This document shows positions 8,291 to 15,597 of a DNA stretch of 27,910 bases, in pieces. The DNA is taken from positions 39,894-67,803 of the forward strand of contig DCHL01000129.1 of NCBI GenBank assembly GCA_002317595.1, in the 5' to 3' direction. The notes below the pieces were generated by a model. The model saw nothing but the letters and a program-made list of their open reading frames with translations. It did no database searches and was not told where the DNA came from. The number at the start of each line of letters is the position of its first letter. Within the stretch, counting starts at the first letter, position 1. Source of the DNA: Lachnospiraceae bacterium UBA1753. Its GTDB lineage: Bacteria; Bacillota; Clostridia; Lachnospirales; Lachnospiraceae. The position numbers and the translations under genes are program-made.

Positions 8291-10153
8291 ATGATTAATA
8301 TATTAAGTGAAGAGACAATTGATAAAATCGCCGCGGGAGAGGTGGTCGAGAGACCTGCCAGTGTGGTTAAGGAACTGTGCGAGAACGCAATTGATGCCGG
8401 AGCTACAATTATTTCTGTCGAAATCAGGGGAGGGGGGATTGAGCTCATAAGGGTCACAGACAATGGATGTGGAATTGAGCGGGATGAACTTAAGAAGGCA
8501 TTCCTTCGTCATGCCACAAGTAAAATTACCTGCATTGACGACCTGTTATCACTTGATTCTCTTGGTTTTAGGGGAGAAGCACTTTCAAGTATTTCTGCAG
8601 TGGCGAGAGTTGAGGTCATCACCAAGACTAAGGATAAAATGACAGCCTCAAGATATACTATTGAAGGCGCAAAGGAGGGGGAACTTCAGGAGGTGGGTGC
8701 TCCCAATGGAACGACCTTCCTGATCAGAGACCTTTTCTTCAATACACCAGTACGACGCAAATTTCTTAAGACTGCAGCAACTGAAGGTGCATACGTTGCA
8801 GAGGTGATGGAACACCTTGCGCTTTCCCATCCGGAAGTCGCATTTACCTTCTTAAGTGGCAGCAGAACCGTTGTCCAGACTGGTGGCAGAGGTGAACTCA
8901 AGGATATAATATACAGCCTTTATGGACGCGATATTGCCAGGGAACTGGTGAAGGTTTCAGCACCCTCGGTGGAGGGATATATTGCAAAACCAATAGTTGC
9001 AAGAAGCAACAGAAATCACGAACTGTTCTTTGTGAATGGCCGCTTTGTAAAGTCGACGCTTCTTTCAAAGGCAGTGGAGGAGGCCTACAGGCCGTTCCTC
9101 ATGCAGCATAAATTTCCATTTTGTGTCCTTCATATTAATCTCGCAGGGGCAGAGGTAGATGCCAATGTGCATCCAACAAAGCTAGAGGTCAGATTCTCGG
9201 ACAATGAGAGGATTTTTAATTATGTCAGGGATGTGGTGAGCGATGCCCTGAGGGAAAGGGAACTGATTCCTGCTGTTTCAGTACCTGAGCCAGTACCTGC
9301 TCCGACTGCTTATAAGGAATCACACCGTGATCCTGTTTTGTCAGTTCCTCAGACTGAAACAGAGGAGGCCTTGGAGTCCCACGTAGCGCCTGCCGTTACT
9401 CTGGCTCCTCAAACCGTGCATGAGCGTGCCCCGCTTCCCTTTGAGACAACGAGGATTCTTGCTGAGCGCGCACAGTATGAGACGAAGGTTAAAGAGGACG
9501 ATGAGCTATCAGAGATTATTAACCCACAGCAGATGAATCTGTTTGAGGAAAAAATCCTGACCAGGAAGACCAGGCAGGAATATAAGGTCATCGGCCAGGC
9601 GTTTGATACCTATTGGATTATAGAATACCAGGAAAAGCTCATGTTCGTTGACCAGCATGCTGCCCATGAGAAGGTACTCTACGAGCAGTTCCTCAAAAAA
9701 ATCGAGAATGAGGATGTGTGTTCACAGAATCTCATGCCACCGGTAATCGTATCTCTTAATGCCAGGGAACAGGAACTCCTTGAGCGCTACAGTGATAATT
9801 TTGCGCGGATGGGTTTTGAGATTGAGAATTTTGGTGGTAAGGAGTATGCTTTAAGGGCTGTTCCTGAGAATCTTACATCCATTAATTCCTCGGAACTCTT
9901 TATTCAGGTCCTTGATGATCTCAGTGAAAATGATGGAAGGGCTATGCGGCCTGAAATGGTTAATGACAGGATTGCTACCATGGCATGTAAGGCTGCGGTA
10001 AAGGGAAATAACAGGCTGTCACTTCCTGAAATTGAAAAGCTTCTGGATGAGCTGCTTGAACTTGATAATCCCTACAACTGTCCGCACGGACGACCGACCA
10101 TGATAACCATGTCAAAGTATGAGATGGAGAAGAAGTTTAAACGTATTGTATGA
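8291..10153 (+). CDS. mutL: DNA mismatch repair protein MutL (endonuclease-type)
   Basis: MutL links mismatch-bound MutS to strand excision. The 620-residue sequence begins with the GHKL ATPase: ERPASVVKELCENAIDAG, DNGCGIERDE, RHATSKI, LGFRGEALSSISAVA and GTTFLIRDLFFNTPVRR. A proline-rich linker (about residues 330-390) leads to the C-terminal dimerisation/endonuclease domain, which carries DQHAAHEKVLYE near residue 453 (the DQHA-x2-E-x4-E metal motif), ACKAAVKG and CPHGRPT near residue 597. Those motifs mark a MutL that nicks DNA itself, as in bacteria lacking MutH. The ribosome site is weak (AAGAA), so translation probably couples to mutS. The stop overlaps the miaA start as ATGA. Confidence 0.97.
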   Translation: MINILSEETIDKIAAGEVVERPASVVKELCENAIDAGATIISVEIRGGGIELIRVTDNGCGIERDELKKAFLRHATSKITCIDDLLSLDSLGFRGEALSSISAVARVEVITKTKDKMTASRYTIEGAKEGELQEVGAPNGTTFLIRDLFFNTPVRRKFLKTAATEGAYVAEVMEHLALSHPEVAFTFLSGSRTVVQTGGRGELKDIIYSLYGRDIARELVKVSAPSVEGYIAKPIVARSNRNHELFFVNGRFVKSTLLSKAVEEAYRPFLMQHKFPFCVLHINLAGAEVDANVHPTKLEVRFSDNERIFNYVRDVVSDALRERELIPAVSVPEPVPAPTAYKESHRDPVLSVPQTETEEALESHVAPAVTLAPQTVHERAPLPFETTRILAERAQYETKVKEDDELSEIINPQQMNLFEEKILTRKTRQEYKVIGQAFDTYWIIEYQEKLMFVDQHAAHEKVLYEQFLKKIENEDVCSQNLMPPVIVSLNAREQELLERYSDNFARMGFEIENFGGKEYALRAVPENLTSINSSELFIQVLDDLSENDGRAMRPEMVNDRIATMACKAAVKGNNRLSLPEIEKLLDELLELDNPYNCPHGRPTMITMSKYEMEKKFKRIV

Positions 10154-11094
10154 TGAGAGAATTAGTTATTTTATCCGGCCCCACAGCAGCTGGTAAGACA
10201 GCATTATCCATCGAGCTGGCAAAAAGAATTGGCGGAGAGATAATATCTGCCGATTCAATGCAGGTTTACAGGCATATGGATATAGGGACTGCAAAAATTA
10301 CAGAGAGTGAGATGTGTAATGTACCTCATCATCTTATCGACTGCAGGGAACCCTTTGAAGAATGGTCTGTCGGTACCTTTAAGGCGGAGGCTGACAGGGC
10401 AATTGCAGGAATTTATGAGAGAGGCCATATTCCCATCATAGTTGGAGGCACAGGATTTTACATTCAGTCAGTTCTTTATGACGTTAATTTTTCCCAGGAA
10501 CCTGAGGACCGGTCTGTGAGGACTCAGCTCGAAGAGTACTATGAGAAAAATGGGGCTGTGGCACTTCATGATATGTTGAAATCCATCGATGAGGAGGCTG
10601 CTCAGGAAATTCACGCAAATAACGTCAAGAGAGTCATCCGGGCAATAGAGTTCTACCGTGTCAATGGAAGGAAGATATCGGAGCATAATAAAGAGGAGCG
10701 AATGAAGACATCTCCCTACAATGCGGCATATTTTGTCCTGACCATGGACCGCGAAAAGTTATATTCAAGGATTGACAGACGAGTGGACATTATGGTAGAA
10801 AATGGACTGCTTGATGAGGTCAGGAACCTGAAGGAAATGGGTTATGACAGAAGCTTTGTGTCAATGCAAGGCCTTGGATATAAAGAGATTCTCGCATATC
10901 TAGATGGGGAGATAAGCCTTGAAGAGTCCATTGATATGCTGAAGCGTGAGACAAGACATTTTGCGAAGCGCCAGCTCACCTGGTTTAGGCGCGAAAGGGA
11001 CGTGCTCTTTATTGACAAGGATAAGTATTCGGGAGAGGAGCAGATTCTCGAAGAAATGATAAGAGTGCTTAAGGAGAAAAATATATGTCAGTAG
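10150..11094 (+). CDS. miaA: tRNA dimethylallyltransferase
   Basis: MiaA transfers a dimethylallyl group to N6 of A37 in tRNAs that read UNN codons, giving i6A, the substrate for MiaB. The 314-residue protein shows the P-loop GPTAAGKTALSIELA at the N terminus, ISADSMQVYRHMDIGTAK (the conserved DSMQvY catalytic segment), the GGTGFYIQ motif and a C-terminal FAKRQLTWFRRE tRNA-binding helix. It starts by a 4-base overlap with mutL; a second ATG at 10153 is equally possible and would remove only one residue. It overlaps the next gene by 10 bases. The mutL-miaA order is widely conserved. Confidence 0.96.
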   Translation: MMRELVILSGPTAAGKTALSIELAKRIGGEIISADSMQVYRHMDIGTAKITESEMCNVPHHLIDCREPFEEWSVGTFKAEADRAIAGIYERGHIPIIVGGTGFYIQSVLYDVNFSQEPEDRSVRTQLEEYYEKNGAVALHDMLKSIDEEAAQEIHANNVKRVIRAIEFYRVNGRKISEHNKEERMKTSPYNAAYFVLTMDREKLYSRIDRRVDIMVENGLLDEVRNLKEMGYDRSFVSMQGLGYKEILAYLDGEISLEESIDMLKRETRHFAKRQLTWFRRERDVLFIDKDKYSGEEQILEEMIRVLKEKNICQ

Positions 11095-12380
11095 CAGATA
11101 AATATTCACAGTTTGGTATCAGGCCATCTGTAAGTGAATTTGCAGAAAAAATCTGTAGCGCACTTTCTGAGCGATTTGAGGCAATTGATGAAAACGCAGA
11201 GTGCTGTCAGCTTAAGGTGATTAAGGCAATGCAGGATAACAGGGCCTCAGAAGCCTGCCTTCTTGGAACGACAGGTTACGGATATAATGACCTGGGAAGA
11301 GATACGCTTGAGCAGGTGTATGCCTCTTTGTTTCACACGGAGGATGCCCTTGTAAGGCCACAGATTACCTGCGGTACGCATGCGCTTGCGCTGGCGCTGT
11401 TTTCTAATTTAAGACCAGGGGATGAACTGTTAAGTCCTGTCGGAAAGCCTTATGACACGCTGGAGGAGGTTATAGGTATCAGACCATCGCAGGGGTCCCT
11501 TGCTGAGTATGGCGTTACATATTCCCAGGTTGACCTGCTTCCTGACGGTGGATTTGATTATGAAGGAATCAGGAACAGCATCAATGAAAGGACGAAGCTT
11601 GTCACTATCCAGCGCTCAAAGGGATACCAGACAAGACCTACCCTTTCCGTTAAGAGAATCGGTGAACTTATTTCATTCATTAAGGGAATTAAGCCCGAGG
11701 TGACGGTCATGGTTGACAACTGCTATGGTGAGTTTGTCGAGGATATTGAGCCGTCGGACGTGGGGGCTGACATGGTTGTAGGTTCGCTTATCAAGAACCC
11801 GGGTGGTGGACTTGCTCCGATTGGCGGATACATTGCAGGAAAAAAGAAATGCATTGAAAATGCAGCACACAGACTTACAAGTCCAGGACTTGGAAAGGAA
11901 GTCGGAGCTTCACTTGGTGTACTGCCTGCCTTCTACCAGGGACTTTTCCTTGCACCAACGGTAACAGCCAGTGCGCTTAAGAGTGCAATTTTTGCGGCAA
12001 ATATATATGAGAAGCTTGGATTTGCAGTGGTTCCTAATAGCACCGAGTCGCGTCATGACATAATTCAGGCGGTGACCTTTGGAACACCGGAGGGTGTCAT
12101 TGGATTCTGTCAGGGAATTCAGGCAGCCGCGCCCATTGACAGCTTTGTTGTGCCGGAGCCCTGGGAGATGCCGGGGTATGATGCCGATGTAATCATGGCT
12201 GCCGGAGCCTTTGTATCCGGATCTTCCATTGAGCTTTCAGCCGATGGACCGATGAAGGAACCCTATGCGGTATATTTCCAGGGTGGTCTTACCTGGCCCC
12301 ATGGAAAGCTTGGAATTATCATGAGTCTTGAGTATTTGGTTCGCAGTGGTGTTGTTAAGGAATCACAACTTGTGGTATAG
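11085..12380 (+). CDS. methionine gamma-lyase family (aluminium resistance-type) PLP protein
   Basis: A 431-residue cytosolic protein recognisable as the PF06838 group, annotated as methionine gamma-lyase-like or aluminium resistance protein (B. subtilis YnbB is a relative). It has fold-type I PLP enzyme features: TTGYGYNDLGRD early, TCGTHALALALF where the cofactor phosphate binds, VDNCYGEF (the Asp facing the pyridine nitrogen) and the segment GSLIKNPGGGLAPIGGYIAG with the probable cofactor lysine in SLIKN. By family knowledge it would act on a sulfur amino acid or related substrate, but the physiological reaction is not settled. It overlaps miaA and follows it in many Firmicutes. The start is fixed by the miaA overlap. 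Confidence 0.85.
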   Translation: MSVADKYSQFGIRPSVSEFAEKICSALSERFEAIDENAECCQLKVIKAMQDNRASEACLLGTTGYGYNDLGRDTLEQVYASLFHTEDALVRPQITCGTHALALALFSNLRPGDELLSPVGKPYDTLEEVIGIRPSQGSLAEYGVTYSQVDLLPDGGFDYEGIRNSINERTKLVTIQRSKGYQTRPTLSVKRIGELISFIKGIKPEVTVMVDNCYGEFVEDIEPSDVGADMVVGSLIKNPGGGLAPIGGYIAGKKKCIENAAHRLTSPGLGKEVGASLGVLPAFYQGLFLAPTVTASALKSAIFAANIYEKLGFAVVPNSTESRHDIIQAVTFGTPEGVIGFCQGIQAAAPIDSFVVPEPWEMPGYDADVIMAAGAFVSGSSIELSADGPMKEPYAVYFQGGLTWPHGKLGIIMSLEYLVRSGVVKESQLVV

Positions 12381-12443
12381 TGTAGAGTAATTATTTTTTC
12401 ATAATAGTCTTTTCGCCCGGAGAATGGCTTGGAAAGGACATAT

Positions 12444-13163
12444 ATGAAAAACATGAAAAAGGAACATTTGAAGCTTAAGGATCTGCCTGTAGGTATGATG
12501 CCGTTTGAAAAGTACAAGGCGTTTGGGGCCGGTGCGCTCACTGATGATGAACTGATAGCCCTGATTATCAGGACCGGCACAAAGAATTTACGTGTTACTG
12601 AGGTTGCAAGGAATCTCATTTCGGTCTGTGAGCACTATGGCGGTCTGTCATACTTAAACAGGATTCCTGACAGTGAGATTTATTCTGTGGAAGGAATAGG
12701 AGAGGTTAAGCTTGCCCAGCTTCGGTGCGTGGCTGAACTGTCAGAGCGCATGAGTAGAGGGAATAAGGAGACGCCCTTCAGACAGCACCTGACATCCGCC
12801 GAGGAAGTGGGGCGGTATCTAACATCGCAGATGGGAAGCCTTGAGCATGAGGAGACCTGGGCGCTCTATGTGGACGCCAGGAATGTTCTGATTAAGAGGA
12901 CGGTTCTGACTAGCGGAACGGTCAATGCATCGCTGGTTTCGGCGCGCGATGTATTTCTTGAGGCACTGAGATGCAGTGCAGTGGGAGTGGTTCTTGCCCA
13001 TAACCATCCCAGCGGAGACCCTTCTCCGAGCATGGACGATATTGAGGTCACAAGGAGCATCTGCATGGCGGCGCAGCTTATGGATGTCAGGCTTATCGAC
13101 CATATCGTTGTGGGCGCTAAGCAGTTTATTTCAATGAAGGCATGTGGATACATTCCTGAATGA
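12444..13163 (+). CDS. radC: RadC family JAB-domain protein
   Basis: A 239-residue protein with an N-terminal helix-hairpin-helix-like segment (IYSVEGIGEVKLAQL, about residues 75-90) and a C-terminal JAB/MPN-like metal site, HNHPSGDPSPSMDD near residue 186. The historical name came from a radiation phenotype now known to be wrong; the family is probably a metal-dependent hydrolase acting near DNA, with no established reaction. ATG 12444 is chosen because GGAAAGGA lies six bases ahead; the in-frame TTG 12429 falls upstream of that site. The gene ends 13 bases before mreB, a pairing common in Firmicutes. The 63-base gap before it contains no hairpin or promoter that I find convincing. Confidence 0.93.
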   Translation: MKNMKKEHLKLKDLPVGMMPFEKYKAFGAGALTDDELIALIIRTGTKNLRVTEVARNLISVCEHYGGLSYLNRIPDSEIYSVEGIGEVKLAQLRCVAELSERMSRGNKETPFRQHLTSAEEVGRYLTSQMGSLEHEETWALYVDARNVLIKRTVLTSGTVNASLVSARDVFLEALRCSAVGVVLAHNHPSGDPSPSMDDIEVTRSICMAAQLMDVRLIDHIVVGAKQFISMKACGYIPE

Positions 13164-13176
13164 AAGGAGATTTAAG

Positions 13177-14187
13177 GTGGCAAATCTTGCGTTTGGTATC
13201 GATCTTGGTACCGGTAACATTAAGATATATAACAGTATTGATGACACTATCCTGAATGAGAAGAATATGATTGCCATTCAGAACCGTGACACACTTTTTG
13301 CCTATGGTGATTCTGCATTTGATATGTACGAGAAGGCACCTGGTAATATTCATGTATCATATCCCCTGATTAATGGTGTAATTGCAGATATCAAAAATAT
13401 GCAGACTGTTCTCAAGTGTTTCGTGAACGACCTTACAAAAGGAAGATACAGCGGCGCTGATTACTATATTTCTGTTCCGACTGATGTAACAGAGGTTGAG
13501 AAGCGTTCGTTTTATGACCTTGTAAGGGATGCTGATGTCAAGGCGAAGAAAATCATGGTTGTTGAGAAGGCCATCGCTGACGGGCTTGGATTTGATATTG
13601 ATGTTAAGAATTCCCAGGGTATCCTGGTGGTTGATATTGGATTTGCCACAACCGAGATTTCAATTCTCTCCCTTGGTGGAATCGTGCTTTCCAAGCTTAT
13701 TAAGGTTGGCGGACAGAAGTTTGATGATGCCATCCGCGGAGCCGTGAGAAAAGAGTTCAATCTCATGATTGGCGAGAAGACTGCAGAACGGGTAAAAATA
13801 TCCCTTGCAGAGCTTGAAGAGGCGAGTGCAAATGCAATCGTTTATGGCCGTGACATTGTGACCGGTCTTCCTGTTGAGAGGGAGATTCCTACATATCTTG
13901 TTGACCAGGCCTTAAGAGAGCATTTTGATACTATTATTGATAATATTAAGGTTATTCTTGAGAGGACTCCGCCGGAGCTTGCTGCAGATATTTACAGACA
14001 TGGAATTTATCTCACTGGAGGCTCTGCAAGGACAAGCCACCTCGGAGAACTTATCAGCAAGGGAACAAACCTTAAGGTTAATCTGGCGAGCAATTCGGCG
14101 GATTCAGTTGCCTGCGGTCTTGCGAGAGTAATCAAGGATGATACGTACAAGTCAGTTGCGTACTCAATCCAGGGAATGACGAAATAA
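13177..14187 (+). CDS. mreB: rod shape-determining actin homologue MreB (divergent type)
   Basis: MreB forms membrane-associated filaments that guide side-wall synthesis. GTG 13177 is chosen: AAAGGAG lies seven bases upstream and the product begins MANLAFGIDLGTGN, the family's phosphate-1 loop. The 336-residue length is normal. Further actin-family segments are VPTDVTEVEKR, VEKAIADGLG, GRDIVTGLP and YLTGGSART (adenosine loop). The phosphate-2 loop reads DIGFATTEIS (13633-13662), where standard MreB has DIGGGTTE, and the N-terminal loop has GTGN rather than GTAN; the protein is thus a diverged form. It heads the mreBCD-PBP2-minC-rodA series and starts 13 bases after radC. Confidence 0.9.
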   Translation: MANLAFGIDLGTGNIKIYNSIDDTILNEKNMIAIQNRDTLFAYGDSAFDMYEKAPGNIHVSYPLINGVIADIKNMQTVLKCFVNDLTKGRYSGADYYISVPTDVTEVEKRSFYDLVRDADVKAKKIMVVEKAIADGLGFDIDVKNSQGILVVDIGFATTEISILSLGGIVLSKLIKVGGQKFDDAIRGAVRKEFNLMIGEKTAERVKISLAELEEASANAIVYGRDIVTGLPVEREIPTYLVDQALREHFDTIIDNIKVILERTPPELAADIYRHGIYLTGGSARTSHLGELISKGTNLKVNLASNSADSVACGLARVIKDDTYKSVAYSIQGMTK

Positions 14188-14205
14188 TTTTTTGGGAAAA
14201 GTAAT

Positions 14206-15066
14206 ATGCCACGAGTTCGTGTAAAACGTCAAAGAGTAGTTTTGCCAAGTAAATATGTGTTGCTGATTCTTTCTGTTGTGTGTGTGCTTCTGATGATTGT
14301 GACTTATACAACAGATTTTATCTCTGCCCCGCTTTCCTATGTATCGGGGTATACTATTGTTCCTTTTCAGAATGGAATCATGGAAGTGGGTTCATATCTG
14401 TCAACCAGGGCCGATGATCTGAAGCAGCTTCGTGAGGTTATGGAGCATAATGAACAGCTTCAGAATGAAGTTGACCAGCTTAAGATTGAGAATTCAAATC
14501 TTATTGCTGATAAATATGAGCTCAATGAACTAAGGGAACTTTATCAGCTCGACCAGAAGTATTCAGGCTATGAGAAGGTTGGAGCAAGGGTCATTGGAAA
14601 GGATCCGGGAAACTGGTTTTCTGTATTCCTCATCGATAAGGGTGAGGAAGATGGCATCTGTACTGATATGAATGTCATGGCTGGTTCTGGACTTGTGGGA
14701 ATTGTGACTGAGGTTGGCCCAAACTGGGCAACGGTACGTTCCATAATTGATGACTCATCTAATGTGAGTGCACAGGTTCTGTCAAATTCCAAGCACCTTG
14801 TTGTCACGGGTGACCTTCTTCTCATGGAGAAGGGGCAGATAAGGTTCTCGCAGCTTGTTGATGATGATTCAGAGGTTGTCGAGGGTGACCAGCTTGTGAC
14901 CTCAGACATATCAGACAAGTACCTCCCCGGCATTAACATTGGATATATCAGCTCTGTGGAGAAGGATGCCAACAACCTTACAAAATCAGGAACTGTTACT
15001 CCTGTGGTTGATTTTGCGAGAATGGATGTAGTTCTTGTAATCAAAGAACTTAAGAATAAGGAATAA
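14206..15066 (+). CDS. mreC: rod shape-determining protein MreC
   Basis: A bitopic membrane protein that links MreB filaments to the extracellular PBP2/RodA machinery. The 286-residue sequence has a basic N-terminal tail, one membrane helix (about residues 18-37), a coiled coil (about 66-110, with LQNEVDQLKIEN), then an extracellular beta-barrel region including MNVMAGSGLVGIVTEVGPNWATVRSIID, the classic MreC stretch. It ends with NKE. It lies 18 bases after mreB and 9 bases before mreD, consistent with one transcript. GGGAAAAG precedes the start. Confidence 0.94.
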   Translation: MPRVRVKRQRVVLPSKYVLLILSVVCVLLMIVTYTTDFISAPLSYVSGYTIVPFQNGIMEVGSYLSTRADDLKQLREVMEHNEQLQNEVDQLKIENSNLIADKYELNELRELYQLDQKYSGYEKVGARVIGKDPGNWFSVFLIDKGEEDGICTDMNVMAGSGLVGIVTEVGPNWATVRSIIDDSSNVSAQVLSNSKHLVVTGDLLLMEKGQIRFSQLVDDDSEVVEGDQLVTSDISDKYLPGINIGYISSVEKDANNLTKSGTVTPVVDFARMDVVLVIKELKNKE

Positions 15067-15075
15067 TACTGATTA

Positions 15076-15597
15076 ATGAAACGAAAAATCACCTTATTTT
15101 TTCTAATCATAATATGCTTTATACTTCAGACCACCTGCTTTCAGTATGTCTCGCTGGGAGGTGTTGTTCCCAATGTGCTTCTCATTGTGACTTCATGCTT
15201 TGGATTCATGAGAGGTAAGAAAGAGGGAATGTATGTAGGCCTTTTTTCAGGTCTTCTGATTGATGTTTTCTATGGTGGTGGAATGCTCGGTCTCTATGCC
15301 CTGCTGTATCTGGTAATGGGTTATCTAAACGGATTCTTTCATCGCGTATTTTATCCTGAGGACATAAAACTTCCAATTGTTTTTGTTGCGGTTTCTGATG
15401 GCGTGTACTGTATTATATCCTATGTCCTTTTGTTTTTGCTTAGAACAAAGATGGAGTTTTTCTCATATCTTAAGATGATTATCCTCCCGGAGATTGTGTA
15501 CACGGTACTTCTGACACTTATTATTTACAGGCTGATTCTGGGAATAAATAACCTTCTTGAGAAGGACGAGAAAGAGAAAGAGGCAAAGTTTGCTTAA
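15076..15597 (+). CDS. mreD: rod shape-determining protein MreD
   Basis: A small polytopic membrane protein of the elongation complex, 173 residues with about five hydrophobic segments (for example LFFLIIICFILQTTCF at the start and IVYTVLLTLIIYRLIL near the end). The stretch MYVGLFSGLLIDVFYGG is the family's best-conserved region. The C terminus is short and very charged (LLEKDEKEKEAKFA). The ribosome site is poor (AAGGA 13 bases upstream), so translation probably depends on mreC. It overlaps the start of the PBP2 gene by 8 bases. Assignment rests on hydrophobic pattern, the conserved segment and position between mreC and PBP2. Confidence 0.88.
   Translation: MKRKITLFFLIIICFILQTTCFQYVSLGGVVPNVLLIVTSCFGFMRGKKEGMYVGLFSGLLIDVFYGGGMLGLYALLYLVMGYLNGFFHRVFYPEDIKLPIVFVAVSDGVYCIISYVLLFLLRTKMEFFSYLKMIILPEIVYTVLLTLIIYRLILGINNLLEKDEKEKEAKFA

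Noticed and set aside
12381..12443. Promoter or terminator in the gap before radC
   Set aside because: AT-rich with CATAAT, but no -35 at correct spacing and no hairpin.
14568..15110. 180-codon open frame on the - strand opposite mreC
   Set aside because: It is antisense to a clear MreC with coiled-coil and family motifs, has low-complexity Ser/Thr-rich content and no ribosome site.
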